Made by a program: the position numbers and the translations under genes
In this document: positions 34,768-43,909 of the stretch, piece by piece
Position numbering within the stretch: the first letter of the stretch is position 1
Layout of the letters: the number at the start of each line of letters is the position of its first letter
DNA from: Tigheibacillus halophilus
GTDB taxonomy: Bacteria; Bacillota; Bacilli; Bacillales; Amphibacillaceae
Length of the DNA: 64,000 nucleotides
Direction of reading: 5' to 3'
Assembly: GCF_042683165.1 (NCBI RefSeq)
Contig: NZ_JBHUIZ010000006.1
Span: 124,001 to 188,000, forward strand
The notes under the pieces: model-generated
The model's input: only the letters and a program-made list of their open reading frames with translations
Database searches by the model: none
What the model was told of the DNA's origin: nothing

Positions 34768-34790
34768 ACCAGCTGCCAGCAGATCATGCA

Positions 34791-34826
34791 CAGGGATGCT
34801 GCTGCTCACTGACAGTATCCCTGCAG
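34791..34826 (+). terminator. Hairpin after ku
   Basis: ACAGGGATGCTG pairs with CAGTATCCCTG with a mismatch, about 25 bp past the ku stop. It has no clear U-tract, so the call is weak. Confidence 0.35.
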
Positions 34827-35009
34827 CCATGTTGTGTCTGACCATTACATGGTAAATTATCGTATTTTTACAGGTAATGTTACAAAAAAATAATTTTTTT
34901 TCGCTAGAATTACAACTTGCTAACAACCACGTGAAATCAGCTTGAAGAAAGCTTTTAGCGGGTAGAATAGAAGCAGCAAGGTATTTAAATTTTTTAAAGG
35001 ATGATTCCG

Positions 35010-36023
35010 ATGCAAAGAAACGCATACTTTGATAATGCGAGATTATTGTTGATATTGCTTGTAGTATTTGGACACATGGTGCAGCCATTTACAGACAACT
35101 CCAACGGTGTCAATACAATATATACTTGGATTTATACATTCCATATGCCTGCGTTTATATTCCTGGCTGGATTTTTTGCCAAGGGCGCTGGCAATAAAGA
35201 ATATATCATAAAACTTGCAAAAAAATTGCTCATTCCCTATATCATTTTTCAAGTCATCTACAGTGGTTATTATTTCCTGCTAGGCAGGGATAATTGGATG
35301 ACAGACAGTTTGTTTTACCCGCATTGGGCTTTGTGGTTTTTGTTCAGCCTGTTTTGTTGGCACATTCTCCTGTTCTGGTTCAAAAAACTTCCGCCAGTAC
35401 TGGGAATGCTTGTGGCTGTACAAATCGGCCTGCTTGTCGGCTATTTTGGACAAATCGGCCAGTCATTCAGTTTGTCGAGGACTTTTGTCTTCTTCCCATT
35501 TTTCCTTTTGGGTTATTGGGTAACGACTGAACAGGTCATGTGGTTAAGGAGAAAAAGTGTCAGGATTATTTCTATATTCGTCATGGCTGCAGTGGCCATC
35601 GGTATTTATTATGCGCCGGAGATTAAAACAGGCTGGCTGCTTGCATCCAAATCATATGGTGATTTAGGGCTGCCACAATATGGCGGAATCGCCCGATTCA
35701 TGGTATATATTACCGCAGGAATAATGGCGGCGAGTATTTTAGCTTGGATCCCGCGGAAAGAAAATGTCCTTACAGCATTGGGCAGCAGGACACTCTATGT
35801 ATATTTGCTCCATGGATTTTTCATCCAATTTTTCCGGGAAACAAATTTTTTCAATGTAAACAGCGTATTCGATTTGCCGTTGCTGGCATTGGTCGCAACC
35901 TTCATCGTACTGTTGCTGTCCAGTAAACCAGTACTGGGTGTCTGGCAGCCGTTTATAGAAGGAAAAATGTCTATCCTGAAAAAAACACTCACGCAAAAAC
36001 GCGCGGGTGAAAATGCATCATAA
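35010..36023 (+). CDS. Acyltransferase-3 family membrane protein
   Basis: The 337-residue protein has about ten membrane segments. The acyltransferase-3 features include RNAYFDNARLLLILLVVFGH with its conserved histidine, TFHMPAFIFLAGFFAKG, and a C-terminal RTLYVYLLHGFFIQFF. Family members O-acylate cell-surface sugars or lipids; the acceptor is unknown. It starts at the ATG at 35010, eight bases after AAAGGA; an ATG at 35001 overlaps that site. The gap before it has no other feature. Confidence 0.88.
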   Translation: MQRNAYFDNARLLLILLVVFGHMVQPFTDNSNGVNTIYTWIYTFHMPAFIFLAGFFAKGAGNKEYIIKLAKKLLIPYIIFQVIYSGYYFLLGRDNWMTDSLFYPHWALWFLFSLFCWHILLFWFKKLPPVLGMLVAVQIGLLVGYFGQIGQSFSLSRTFVFFPFFLLGYWVTTEQVMWLRRKSVRIISIFVMAAVAIGIYYAPEIKTGWLLASKSYGDLGLPQYGGIARFMVYITAGIMAASILAWIPRKENVLTALGSRTLYVYLLHGFFIQFFRETNFFNVNSVFDLPLLALVATFIVLLLSSKPVLGVWQPFIEGKMSILKKTLTQKRAGENAS

Positions 36024-36100
36024 CACTATGGGAAGAGTCTTCCACCGCGCTGCTTCGTTAACTTGTAAAGCAGTGGGGGACTGTTCCTGCAAAAAAACCA

Positions 36101-36128
36101 TTGAAATTCTCACAGGACATGCTATAAT
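36101..36128 (+). promoter_or_regulatory. SigA promoter of the xpt-pbuX unit
   Basis: TTGAAA (36101-36106) and TATAAT (36123-36128) are 16 bp apart and lie just before the riboswitch. Transcription would begin near 36135. Confidence 0.8.
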
Positions 36129-36149
36129 AAGTACATTCTTAAAAATTTC

Positions 36150-36352
36150 ATATGCTTCACTCGTATAATGACAGGAATACGGCCTGTAAGTTTCTACCGG
36201 TTTACCGTAAATAAACCGACTATGAGTGGCATTTTGAATGAAAGTCGATGCAGACTTTACGGTTTCGTCGATTTTTATTCTTTCCTTTTGCTGATTAAGC
36301 CCGGGAGGATGCTTCACTCATTAATTGAGGGAGGCATTGCCCGGGTTTTTTC
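36150..36352 (+). ncRNA. Guanine riboswitch with terminator, xpt leader
   Basis: The purine aptamer spans about 36156-36229: CACTCGTATAAT, TTTCTACCGG and GACTATGAGTG are the conserved junction parts, and the L2 and L3 loops ATACGG and TTACCGTAAAT are recognisable. The specificity base is C at 36220 in GACTATG, which marks guanine or hypoxanthine rather than adenine. The platform is the hairpin GCCCGGG/GCCCGGG-type stem at 36299-36345 followed by a six-T run. Guanine binding should favour the terminator, repressing salvage genes. Confidence 0.93.
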
Positions 36353-36387
36353 ATTTTATTGTTTTTAACAGGAAGGGGAATTTTGCT

Positions 36388-36975
36388 GTGCAAGCATTGG
36401 AGGATAAAATCTTACAAGAAGGCAAAGTATTATCAGACACCGTTTTAAAGGTCGATTCCTTTTTGAACCATCAGATCGATCCGGACCTGATGCGGGAAAT
36501 CGGAGAGGAGTTTGCCAAACGATTCGCCCATGAGCGGATCACAAAAATTCTCACCATCGAATCTTCAGGTATCGCACCAGCAGTGATGGCTGGCCTTATC
36601 ATGGGTGTGCCTGTCGTTTTCGCCCGAAAAAGTAAATCCCTGACCTTAAAAAATCATGTTTATGCAGCTCAGGTATATTCCTATACAAAACAGACAGCCA
36701 ACGAAATTGCTGTCTCTAAAGACTTTTTGCATGACGATGATGTTGTTTTATTAATAGATGATTTCTTGGCGAACGGACAGGCATTGCTGGGACTGATCGA
36801 GATTGTCAAACAGGCAGGCGCTGAATTTGTCGGGGCAGGCATCGTGATAGAAAAAGGGTTTCAAAAAGGCGGCGACAAGATACGCCAGCAAGGAATCCGC
36901 ATCGAATCCTTGGCCAACATTATGTCGATGAAAGAAGGCAAAGTAACCTTTCAACGAGAGGAGCAGCTGAATTGA
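36388..36975 (+). CDS. xpt: Xanthine phosphoribosyltransferase
   Basis: Xpt converts xanthine and PRPP to XMP in purine salvage. The 195-residue protein has KILTIESSGIAPAVMAGLIM and the PRPP loop VVLLIDDFLANGQALLGLI. The start is the GTG at 36388, about ten bases after GGAAGGGG; it gives the length and N-terminus seen in B. subtilis Xpt. It overlaps pbuX by four bases, so the two are translationally coupled under the guanine riboswitch. Confidence 0.95.
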   Translation: MQALEDKILQEGKVLSDTVLKVDSFLNHQIDPDLMREIGEEFAKRFAHERITKILTIESSGIAPAVMAGLIMGVPVVFARKSKSLTLKNHVYAAQVYSYTKQTANEIAVSKDFLHDDDVVLLIDDFLANGQALLGLIEIVKQAGAEFVGAGIVIEKGFQKGGDKIRQQGIRIESLANIMSMKEGKVTFQREEQLN

Positions 36976-38303
36976 AAAACACCATGAAGCTGACGACACT
37001 CAGTATCCAGCATTTGCTTGCGATGTATGCGGGAGCAATTCTCGTTCCGCTCATCATTGGCGGGAAGCTCGGTTTTAATTCAGAACAGCTGACATATCTG
37101 GTCTCTATCGATATTTTAATGTGCGGGATCGCCACCATTTTGCAAATCAAGAAAAGCCGGTTCACTGGAATCGGTCTGCCGATCGTGTTGGGATGCACGT
37201 TTACTGCTGTCGGCCCCATCATTGCCATTGGCATGCAGTATGGTGTATCAGCGGTTTACGGATCAATTATTGCTTCAGGTATCATCATTGTGTTAATTAG
37301 CGGCTTTTTTGGGAAGCTGGTAAGGTTTTTCCCGCCAGTTGTCACAGGTTCCGTTGTGACAATCATTGGTGTTTCTCTCATTCCAGTCGCCATCACAAAT
37401 ATGGGCGGAGGCGACGGAGCGAGCGATTTCGGATCGATTTCCAATATTTCTCTTGCTTTTGGTACATTGCTCTTTATTATTTTCATTTATCGTTTTACAA
37501 AAGGATTTGCCCAATCGATTGCTATCTTGCTTGGTCTCGGAGCAGGTACTATTGCAGCCATGTTCATGGGGAAAGTGAGTTTCGCACCAATCATGGAAGC
37601 TTCTTACTTTCATATGGTGGAGCCGTTCCATTTTGGTTTACCGACCTTCCAATGGTCGCCAATATTGACAATGACATTGGTGGCGATTGTTTCACTCGTT
37701 GAATCAACAGGTGCATACTTTGCATTAAGTGATATTTGTGAGAAAAAAATCTCGGAAAAGGATCTTGCAAAGGGATACCGGGCAGAGGGATTGGCTTCTG
37801 TACTTGGAGGAATTTTTAATTCTTTTCCATATACGACGTTTTCACAAAATATCGGTCTTTTGCAAATGTCTGGGGTTCGTTCTTCGAAAGTGGTCATGCT
37901 GATGGGAGGCATGTTGGTTGTACTTGGATTTTTACCAAAGGTAGCAGCCATGGCAACCATCATCCCTGATCCGGTGCTTGGCGGTGCCATGGTCGCCATG
38001 TTTGGCATGATAGTTTCGCAAGGTATTAAGATGCTTGGCAAGGTAGTTGGAGATTCACAGGAAAATGCCATGATCATTGCATGTTCCGTAGGGATGGGGC
38101 TTGGTGTGACCGTGGTTCCAGATTTGTTCAACCATCTTCCGGCAAGTGTACAGATACTGACAAGCAATGGTATTGTAACAGGCAGTCTGACAGCTATATT
38201 TCTGAACATTGTTTTCAATATGATACCATCGAAGAAACAACGTACACCTGTTCAGCAAATAGATGCCTCATCAGGAACAATACTTCGGGAGAAAAGCGTT
38301 TGA
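36972..38303 (+). CDS. pbuX: Xanthine permease
   Basis: The 443-residue membrane protein belongs to the nucleobase:cation symporter-2 family, shown by SIQHLLAMYAGAILVPLIIG at the start and the signature region VSLVESTGAYFALSD with conserved Glu. The start is TTG at 36972, overlapping the xpt stop, eight bases after GAGAGGAG. The pairing with xpt under one riboswitch is the classical xanthine-salvage operon. Confidence 0.93.
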   Translation: MKNTMKLTTLSIQHLLAMYAGAILVPLIIGGKLGFNSEQLTYLVSIDILMCGIATILQIKKSRFTGIGLPIVLGCTFTAVGPIIAIGMQYGVSAVYGSIIASGIIIVLISGFFGKLVRFFPPVVTGSVVTIIGVSLIPVAITNMGGGDGASDFGSISNISLAFGTLLFIIFIYRFTKGFAQSIAILLGLGAGTIAAMFMGKVSFAPIMEASYFHMVEPFHFGLPTFQWSPILTMTLVAIVSLVESTGAYFALSDICEKKISEKDLAKGYRAEGLASVLGGIFNSFPYTTFSQNIGLLQMSGVRSSKVVMLMGGMLVVLGFLPKVAAMATIIPDPVLGGAMVAMFGMIVSQGIKMLGKVVGDSQENAMIIACSVGMGLGVTVVPDLFNHLPASVQILTSNGIVTGSLTAIFLNIVFNMIPSKKQRTPVQQIDASSGTILREKSV

Positions 38304-38325
38304 TATAGGACAATTGGTGATCTTT

Positions 38326-38366
38326 AAACCGGAAATGGAGCTCGCTTGCTCATTTCCGGTTTTTTA
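38326..38366 (+). terminator. Terminator of xpt-pbuX
   Basis: AAACCGGAAATG (38326-38337) pairs perfectly with CATTTCCGGTTT (38351-38362), and the T-run continues to 38366. Confidence 0.9.
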
Positions 38367-38458
38367 GGCTGCTGTTGAGTGAGTAGTGTGGTGTGAGCGC
38401 GCAGTATCGTCACTTAAACAGGTTTCTGCTGTTTTCAGGTCTTCTGTTTCATCATACC

Positions 38459-38491
38459 AAAACCCACGACGCTGCGGGAGTCGTGGGTTTT
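38459..38491. terminator. Terminator of the YjiH-like gene
   Basis: AAAACCCACGAC (38459-38470) pairs perfectly with GTCGTGGGTTTT (38480-38491), immediately past the minus-strand stop. It has T-runs on both strands. Confidence 0.85.
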
Positions 38492-38493
38492 AA

Positions 38494-39837
38494 TTAAAAC
38501 AGAATATGTGCTGCTAACGCGATAACAGGTAATGTAATGATTGTACGTTCCAGGAAAATAATGAATAAATCTTTAAAAGAAACAGGGATTTTGGACCCCA
38601 ATAAGAGCCCGCCAACCTCTGACATATAGATCAACTGGGTTACAGATAAGGCTGCCACAACGAATCTGGTCATGTCGGAAGTGATTGACGATGCCAGCAC
38701 GGATGGCAAGAACATATCTGCGAAGCCGATTAATACGGTCTGTGAGGCTTCAGCAGCCTGGGGGACTTGCAATAGTTCAAATAAAGGAATGAATGGTACC
38801 CCGAGCCATTGAAAAATAGGCGTATAGTTGGCGATCGCCAGAGCGATCAGCCCCAGTGCCATAACGACCGGTGCGACGCCCATCCACATGTCCAGTACAT
38901 TTTTTAATCCTTCTTTGAAAAATTTGAAGACACTTGTTTCCAATTTCCCGCGTTCGAGTGCTTTCTTATAGCCGTAAGAAAGAGAACGCTGCCCAGCCGG
39001 GAGGGATTCATCGACTTCCTTATATTTATCCGAAATGAATGTATTTGCCTTACGCGAAAGCGGCGGGATTCTTGGCATGATTAAAGCAGCTATGACCCCG
39101 GCAATAATTACTGTCAGATAAAAGGGTACGAACATCCGTTCAAGGCCGACTTGCTTAATGACAACGAGTGTAAATGTGATGGAAACAACAGAAAAGGTTG
39201 TTCCGATGACTGCGGCTTCTCTTTTGTTATAAAATCCATATTCATACTGTTTGCTTGTCAGCAGGACACCGATGGTCCCATCACCAATCCAGGAAGCAAG
39301 GGCATCCACGGAGGAGCGGCCGGGCAGCCTGAAAAGCGGGCGCATGACCTTGGTCATCAAGGTGCCGAAGAGCTCGAGCAATCCGAAATCTGTCAGCAAC
39401 GGCAAGAACAGACCTGCGAATAGGAAAACTGCAAATAGCACATGCAATAAATCTCCCAGTAACATACCACCGGTTTCATCACCATAAATGACAGGTGTAC
39501 CGATCTGAAAGTAAACCATAATTGCGAATATGGCTGCGATAATTCTTGCGATTAGCCAGAACTTGCTCACGCATAATAGATTTTGCCAGAAAGGTGTTTT
39601 AGCCAGTTTGTCCGGTCCGGCGATTGAAGCAAGAATGGTCAATAGGGCGGTGATGACAACAATTGCCATCATGATCAGTGACAGCTGGTCAGCCAGCTTA
39701 TCCTGGACCCAGTCAGCAAGCATTCCAATCGGGATTGTATAGCCTTCGGAAGTTTTGATAGGCATTATAAATAAGAAAACGCCGATACAAGACGGAATGA
39801 TAAACTTTAAATGATCACTAAATTTAAATTGTTCCAT
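38494..39837 (-). CDS. YjiH family membrane protein with nucleoside-recognition (Gate) domain
   Basis: The 447-residue protein has about ten membrane segments. The Gate domain segment LASWIGDGTIGVLLTSKQYE and the C-terminal ITSDMTRFVVAALSVTQLIY are typical of YjiH-type proteins. The start ATG at 39837 follows GGGGG by five bases; an upstream extension of 13 residues has no site. The function is not established; a role as permease or channel is suggested by the fold. Lying next to pbuX may hint at nucleoside transport, but this is weak. Confidence 0.8.
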   Translation of the reverse strand: MEQFKFSDHLKFIIPSCIGVFLFIMPIKTSEGYTIPIGMLADWVQDKLADQLSLIMMAIVVITALLTILASIAGPDKLAKTPFWQNLLCVSKFWLIARIIAAIFAIMVYFQIGTPVIYGDETGGMLLGDLLHVLFAVFLFAGLFLPLLTDFGLLELFGTLMTKVMRPLFRLPGRSSVDALASWIGDGTIGVLLTSKQYEYGFYNKREAAVIGTTFSVVSITFTLVVIKQVGLERMFVPFYLTVIIAGVIAALIMPRIPPLSRKANTFISDKYKEVDESLPAGQRSLSYGYKKALERGKLETSVFKFFKEGLKNVLDMWMGVAPVVMALGLIALAIANYTPIFQWLGVPFIPLFELLQVPQAAEASQTVLIGFADMFLPSVLASSITSDMTRFVVAALSVTQLIYMSEVGGLLLGSKIPVSFKDLFIIFLERTIITLPVIALAAHILF

Positions 39838-40002
39838 GAGGACCCCCGTAATATATGTTAATTTCAGTATAATCAATCATAGATTTTATAGCAAAAAATA
39901 ATAGAACATGTATAAATATACATTAATATGGATATATAATCAATCGTTTTTCAAAGTTATTGAATCACTTTTTTAGGGTAGATTAAGGAAGAGGTGTTAA
40001 AC

Positions 40003-41631
40003 GTGCCGAGTAAATTGTCTTATAGCCTGTTATACAGAGGGACCATCATTGTTTGGATGGTCGTCAAATTCATGATTCAAATCTATGGTTTTTATTTTAC
40101 GCACCGGTTTTGGGACGAACAAATCCAGAAAAAATGGGAATATTTACTGGCCAGACAGGCAAGAGAATATCGTAAAAAGGCGATCAAGCTTGGCGGCGTT
40201 CTGATTAAAATCGGACAGTTTTTGAGCACCCGGGCCGACTTTATGCCAGCTGTGTTCTTGCGGGAATTGACAGGACTGGAAGATCGGGTTCCGGCAGATC
40301 CATACGCGCATGCAGAGAAATTGCTGCGGGAAGAATGGGGATCGCCTCCTGAAGAAGTCATGAAGCAATTTGATAAGCAGCCGGTCGCATCTGCATCGAT
40401 TGGAGAGGTGTTCTTCGGTGTGCTGCCTGATGGACGAAAGGTTGCCATCAAGGTGCAGCGCTATCGCATCCAGGACATCTTCCATAAAGATTTCAAAGCC
40501 TTGAAACTGGTATTCCGCATTTTGCAAACATGTACTTCTATTGGCAGAATAGTTGACTTGCGTGCGCTGTACAGGGAATTTGTGGAGGTAACGAACAGGG
40601 AATTGGATTTCCAAAAGGAACTCGGTTTTGCAAATAGCTTCCGACTGCGTTATCGTGACGATCAAGATATTCATATTCCGGTATATATGGAGGATTTATG
40701 CACGAAGCGTGTGCTTGTGATGGAATGGATTGACGGAAAAAAGGTGACCAATCGAAAGTTCATGGAAGAACATGATATTCATCCGGAAAGAATGGCAGAT
40801 AAATTGTTTGCGATATTTTTGGATCAATACCTTCATGAAGGTTACTTTCATGCCGATCCCCATGCGGGAAATATCATGGTTCAAAAAGACGGCCGTATTG
40901 TATTGCTTGATTTTGGCATGGTCGGCGTCATCCACAAGCAGGACATCAGATTTTTTAAATACCTGATTCAGGGTCTGATTATCGATGATTATGATGTCAT
41001 GATAGAAACACTGGAGGAAATGGGCTTCATTTTGCCAGGGGCGAACAAAGATAAATTGAAGCATATGATTCGGCAAACGGTCGAAATCTATAAAAATGGC
41101 TCCTTCCAAATGAATAATGATGTCATTCAATTAATCATGAATGATATCAAAGAATTCGTACATGAACAACCTATTCAGCTTTCAGCGAAATATGCGTTTC
41201 TTGGAAGATCAGCTTCCATCATTCTCGGTATCCTGCTGGCGTTGCAGCCGGATTTGAATATCGGCAAATTAGCAAGGCCAAAAGTGAAAAGATGGATTGG
41301 AAAAAAAGGGATTATCGATTTTGTATCAGAGCGTATCAACAAAACGACAATACAGCCGCTGATCCATTTTCCGAAAGCAATGATTGCGTTTCTGGAAAAT
41401 GGGGAAAAAGATAGGCAATGGGAAAAAGAAAAGCAGCAGAAACAGCAAATGCATCATTTTTACTTAACATTGGAGCTTTGTTGTTTTATCCTTATCTTAA
41501 CAGGAACTATCCTGTGGTACTTAAAACCTTTCCCGATCAGCAAGATGGCGGCATATGGCTGGGAAGGTATATGGGTGGTTTTGTTTCTTTTGCTTTTGGT
41601 AAGGCATTTTCGCATGATTAGAAAAAAATAA
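40003..41631 (+). CDS. AarF/ABC1/UbiB-type atypical kinase
   Basis: The 542-residue protein has the ABC1 family features: the KxGQ motif in VLIKIGQFLSTRADFMP, the alanine-rich loop in VASASIGEVFFGVL, the lysine in RKVAIKVQR, a catalytic segment GYFHADPHAGNIMVQ and the metal DFG in LLDFGMVG. Two C-terminal hydrophobic segments anchor it. Members are ATP-binding proteins needed for ubiquinone or other lipid metabolism. Which lipid is involved in this menaquinone-type organism is not known. The GTG at 40003 is eight bases from AGAGG. Confidence 0.9.
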   Translation: MPSKLSYSLLYRGTIIVWMVVKFMIQIYGFYFTHRFWDEQIQKKWEYLLARQAREYRKKAIKLGGVLIKIGQFLSTRADFMPAVFLRELTGLEDRVPADPYAHAEKLLREEWGSPPEEVMKQFDKQPVASASIGEVFFGVLPDGRKVAIKVQRYRIQDIFHKDFKALKLVFRILQTCTSIGRIVDLRALYREFVEVTNRELDFQKELGFANSFRLRYRDDQDIHIPVYMEDLCTKRVLVMEWIDGKKVTNRKFMEEHDIHPERMADKLFAIFLDQYLHEGYFHADPHAGNIMVQKDGRIVLLDFGMVGVIHKQDIRFFKYLIQGLIIDDYDVMIETLEEMGFILPGANKDKLKHMIRQTVEIYKNGSFQMNNDVIQLIMNDIKEFVHEQPIQLSAKYAFLGRSASIILGILLALQPDLNIGKLARPKVKRWIGKKGIIDFVSERINKTTIQPLIHFPKAMIAFLENGEKDRQWEKEKQQKQQMHHFYLTLELCCFILILTGTILWYLKPFPISKMAAYGWEGIWVVLFLLLLVRHFRMIRKK

Positions 41632-41646
41632 CAGGAGGAATGGAAT

Positions 41647-41952
41647 ATGGCTGATTTTATTCGTAATGGATTCTTGTTAGGCTTAGGTGCGGCGCTTGCC
41701 GGAAAGGAAAAACTGCAGCAAAAGCTGAATGAACTTGTAGAAAAAAATGAACTGTCAAAAGACCAAGCCCGACAGTTGATGGACAGCTTTATTGAGAAGG
41801 GGCAAAATCAGACAGATGTCTGGGATGAAGAACGCAGAGAACAAATGAAAAAGCTTGGTGAAGAGTTGAGCTTGGCGACAAAGGATGATATCGCCGCCTT
41901 GAAGGAGCGCATCAGTGTACTGGAAAGAAAGCTCAAAGATCCGCAGGAATAA
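41647..41952 (+). CDS. Phasin-family-like coiled-coil protein
   Basis: The 101-residue protein begins with a hydrophobic helix (FIRNGFLLGLGAALAGKEKL) followed by charged heptads and ends with a short coiled coil (DDIAALKERISVLERKL). It resembles the phasin/polyhydroxyalkanoate-regulator-like proteins often encoded after AarF kinases in Bacilli. It follows the kinase stop by 15 bp with AGGAGG before the ATG, so they are one operon. No PHA synthase is in this window. Confidence 0.78.
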   Translation: MADFIRNGFLLGLGAALAGKEKLQQKLNELVEKNELSKDQARQLMDSFIEKGQNQTDVWDEERREQMKKLGEELSLATKDDIAALKERISVLERKLKDPQE

Positions 41953-42044
41953 CCACGGCCCGGGTCCTTGGCATACTAGGAACTGAGTTGGTATTCCGAC
42001 AACTTTCAAGGGAAATGATAACTGCTTACAGCAGAATTACAATA

Positions 42045-42085
42045 AATGGAGTCCGATTTAAACTATATCGGGCTCCATTTTTTCG
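42045..42085. terminator. Terminator between phasin-like and cytochrome c genes
   Basis: AATGGAGTCCGAT (42045-42057) pairs with ATCGGGCTCCATT (42067-42079) with one G-T pair, followed by a T-run. It lies between convergent genes. Confidence 0.85.
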
Positions 42086-42115
42086 ACCATTGAGATGAAG
42101 AAAGCTGCATCACAA

Positions 42116-43012
42116 TCATTGCTTTGCTTTCTTCACACTGTCCAGCGATTCCCAATCAAATGTTTTGTCGCGGATTTTTTTCCGGCGTTCTTTAGTGATA
42201 TAATCTCTTCCGGGATTCAGATGGTAGGTTCCTACCTCTGATTTGTCAGCAACTGGCCTTTCGTGAGACAGCATAAACGCTGCTAAGTCTGCAGCCTCCT
42301 GATCTGTTAAGGTGTTTTCCAAACCGCGCGGCATATTATTTTGAATATAGCCCGCTGCTTTGGAAAACCTGGCCATGCCGGCAGCATCGTTGAAGGAATT
42401 TTCTCCCCATAATGCCGGTCCTGTTTCATTGCCTGTTCCCGACCCATCTGTGGCATGGCAGGAAATGCAATTTTTTCTGTCGAACAGCTCGGCCCCGCGT
42501 GTAATATCCGGCTCTGGTGTCTTTTCCATATTATTGTCCATACGCCACGTGACATCTTTTTTTGAATTCACATCTTTTGAAATGAAATCCAAGAATGAGA
42601 CGACAGCATCCAGTTCTTTGCTGTCTTCCTTGAATTTTTGACCATTCATACTCCGTACCATGCACCCATTCACACGTTCAGCGAGCGTTGTATATTTCCC
42701 GTGATGCATTTTTGGATATGTAACATTCACACCGACCATAGGAGAATTCGCATCAAGTCCATCATCACCATGACAACTGATGCATGAAAGCTTGTTTCCG
42801 ACATTTTCAGGGACTGCTGTGTCAGTATGATTGAATATTTCCCTTCCATACAGGATTTTCGCGTCTTCCTTTTTATTTGGGTTCAAGTTATCCAAACTGT
42901 CCTGGATGGATGATCTTTCATATGAACCGTTATCATTTCCATTACCGCAGGCAGCAACAGTAATTGTTAAGATGATGAATAATGTCCATATCAAGCTTTC
43001 TTTTTTTAACAA
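42116..43012 (-). CDS. Diheme cytochrome c lipoprotein, TsdA (thiosulfate dehydrogenase)-like
   Basis: The 298-residue protein has a signal peptide with lipobox VAAC (Cys22), so it is exported and lipid-anchored. Two heme motifs CISCH are at residues 77-81 and 182-186, each starting a cytochrome c domain. Between them is RVNGCMVRSMNG, which resembles the TsdA motif whose cysteine is an unusual axial ligand of heme 1; here it is Cys117. NNMP near residue 227 could provide the methionine of heme 2. TsdA oxidises thiosulfate to tetrathionate or the reverse. The start TTG at 43012 follows GGAGGG by about six bases; a longer upstream frame is unsupported. It is divergent from coxB. Confidence 0.72.
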   Translation of the reverse strand: MLKKESLIWTLFIILTITVAACGNGNDNGSYERSSIQDSLDNLNPNKKEDAKILYGREIFNHTDTAVPENVGNKLSCISCHGDDGLDANSPMVGVNVTYPKMHHGKYTTLAERVNGCMVRSMNGQKFKEDSKELDAVVSFLDFISKDVNSKKDVTWRMDNNMEKTPEPDITRGAELFDRKNCISCHATDGSGTGNETGPALWGENSFNDAAGMARFSKAAGYIQNNMPRGLENTLTDQEAADLAAFMLSHERPVADKSEVGTYHLNPGRDYITKERRKKIRDKTFDWESLDSVKKAKQ

Positions 43013-43159
43013 AACGATCCCTCCGTCTTGAATTTCCGATTGATAGACTATTACCCCGTTTGGAGGTTTTTGTAACATAGACAATGGACCATGTTTAATC
43101 CAAGTTGAAAAGGGAAAGGAAAGGCAGAGTGAATTATTTTTTGGAAAGGTGAGCGGCAT

Positions 43160-43849
43160 ATGAAGAAATGGTTGGTAATCGGTTTGCTGCCCTTGCTTGC
43201 AGGTTGCAGCGGCATCACTGTATTGGATGCAAAAAGCACAACCGGTGAGGAGCAGGCTTATCTGATATGGTTCAGCCTTGGATTGATGATGATAGTGCTT
43301 GCGGTCGTGTTCATTCTATTTGCACGCTTTGTCATCAAATACCGCTATAAAAAAGAAAAAGACGATTTCCTGCCCGAAGATGTGAAAGGTAATCTAAAGT
43401 TGGAATTGACTTGGACGATCCTGCCGATCATCCTGCTGATTGTTCTTGCCGTTCCCACTATTCAAATTACGTATGACCAATCTCCTCAGACATCTGCAGA
43501 TGCGGATGCAGGAATGGATATCGGCGTAGCTGCCGAGCAGTTCAAATGGACATTCTCACAGCCGAATGGCAAAACGGAAGAAAACAAACTGGTCCTTCCG
43601 GAAGGGGAGACAGTGACATTGCATTTAAGTTCCAAAGACGTCATTCACTCCTTTTGGGTACCCGCACTGGCAGGGAAAATCGATACTATACCAGGAAAGC
43701 AGGTCACCTATGAAATTAAAAATCCTAAAAAGGGGACATATAAAGGGAAATGTGCCGAGTATTGCGGTATTCAGCATGCCAATATGGTATTTGAAGTCCG
43801 GGTAGTTTCCCAAAAAGCATATCGCACCTATTTGGAAGAAATGAAATAA
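43160..43849 (+). CDS. coxB: Cytochrome c oxidase subunit II (short, lipoprotein)
   Basis: Subunit II takes electrons from cytochrome c through the CuA centre. The 229-residue protein has a lipobox LLAGC (Cys16), two transmembrane helices and a cupredoxin domain. The CuA ligands are in DVIHSFWVP and GKCAEYCGIQHANM. It lacks the extra C-terminal cytochrome c domain found in CtaC of the caa3 oxidase of B. subtilis. CuA residues distinguish it from quinol oxidases. It opens a three-gene operon; the next gene starts 60 bp later. Confidence 0.93.
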   Translation: MKKWLVIGLLPLLAGCSGITVLDAKSTTGEEQAYLIWFSLGLMMIVLAVVFILFARFVIKYRYKKEKDDFLPEDVKGNLKLELTWTILPIILLIVLAVPTIQITYDQSPQTSADADAGMDIGVAAEQFKWTFSQPNGKTEENKLVLPEGETVTLHLSSKDVIHSFWVPALAGKIDTIPGKQVTYEIKNPKKGTYKGKCAEYCGIQHANMVFEVRVVSQKAYRTYLEEMK

Positions 43850-43909
43850 GCGTCAGGCGGATTTGCATAAAAATAGATAGATTTTGCAAAGAGGAGTGAA
43901 CAAGAAAGC

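Noticed and set aside
41953..42115. A further small gene between the phasin-like gene and the cytochrome c gene
   Set aside because: Only the shared terminator is present; no frame with a ribosome site.
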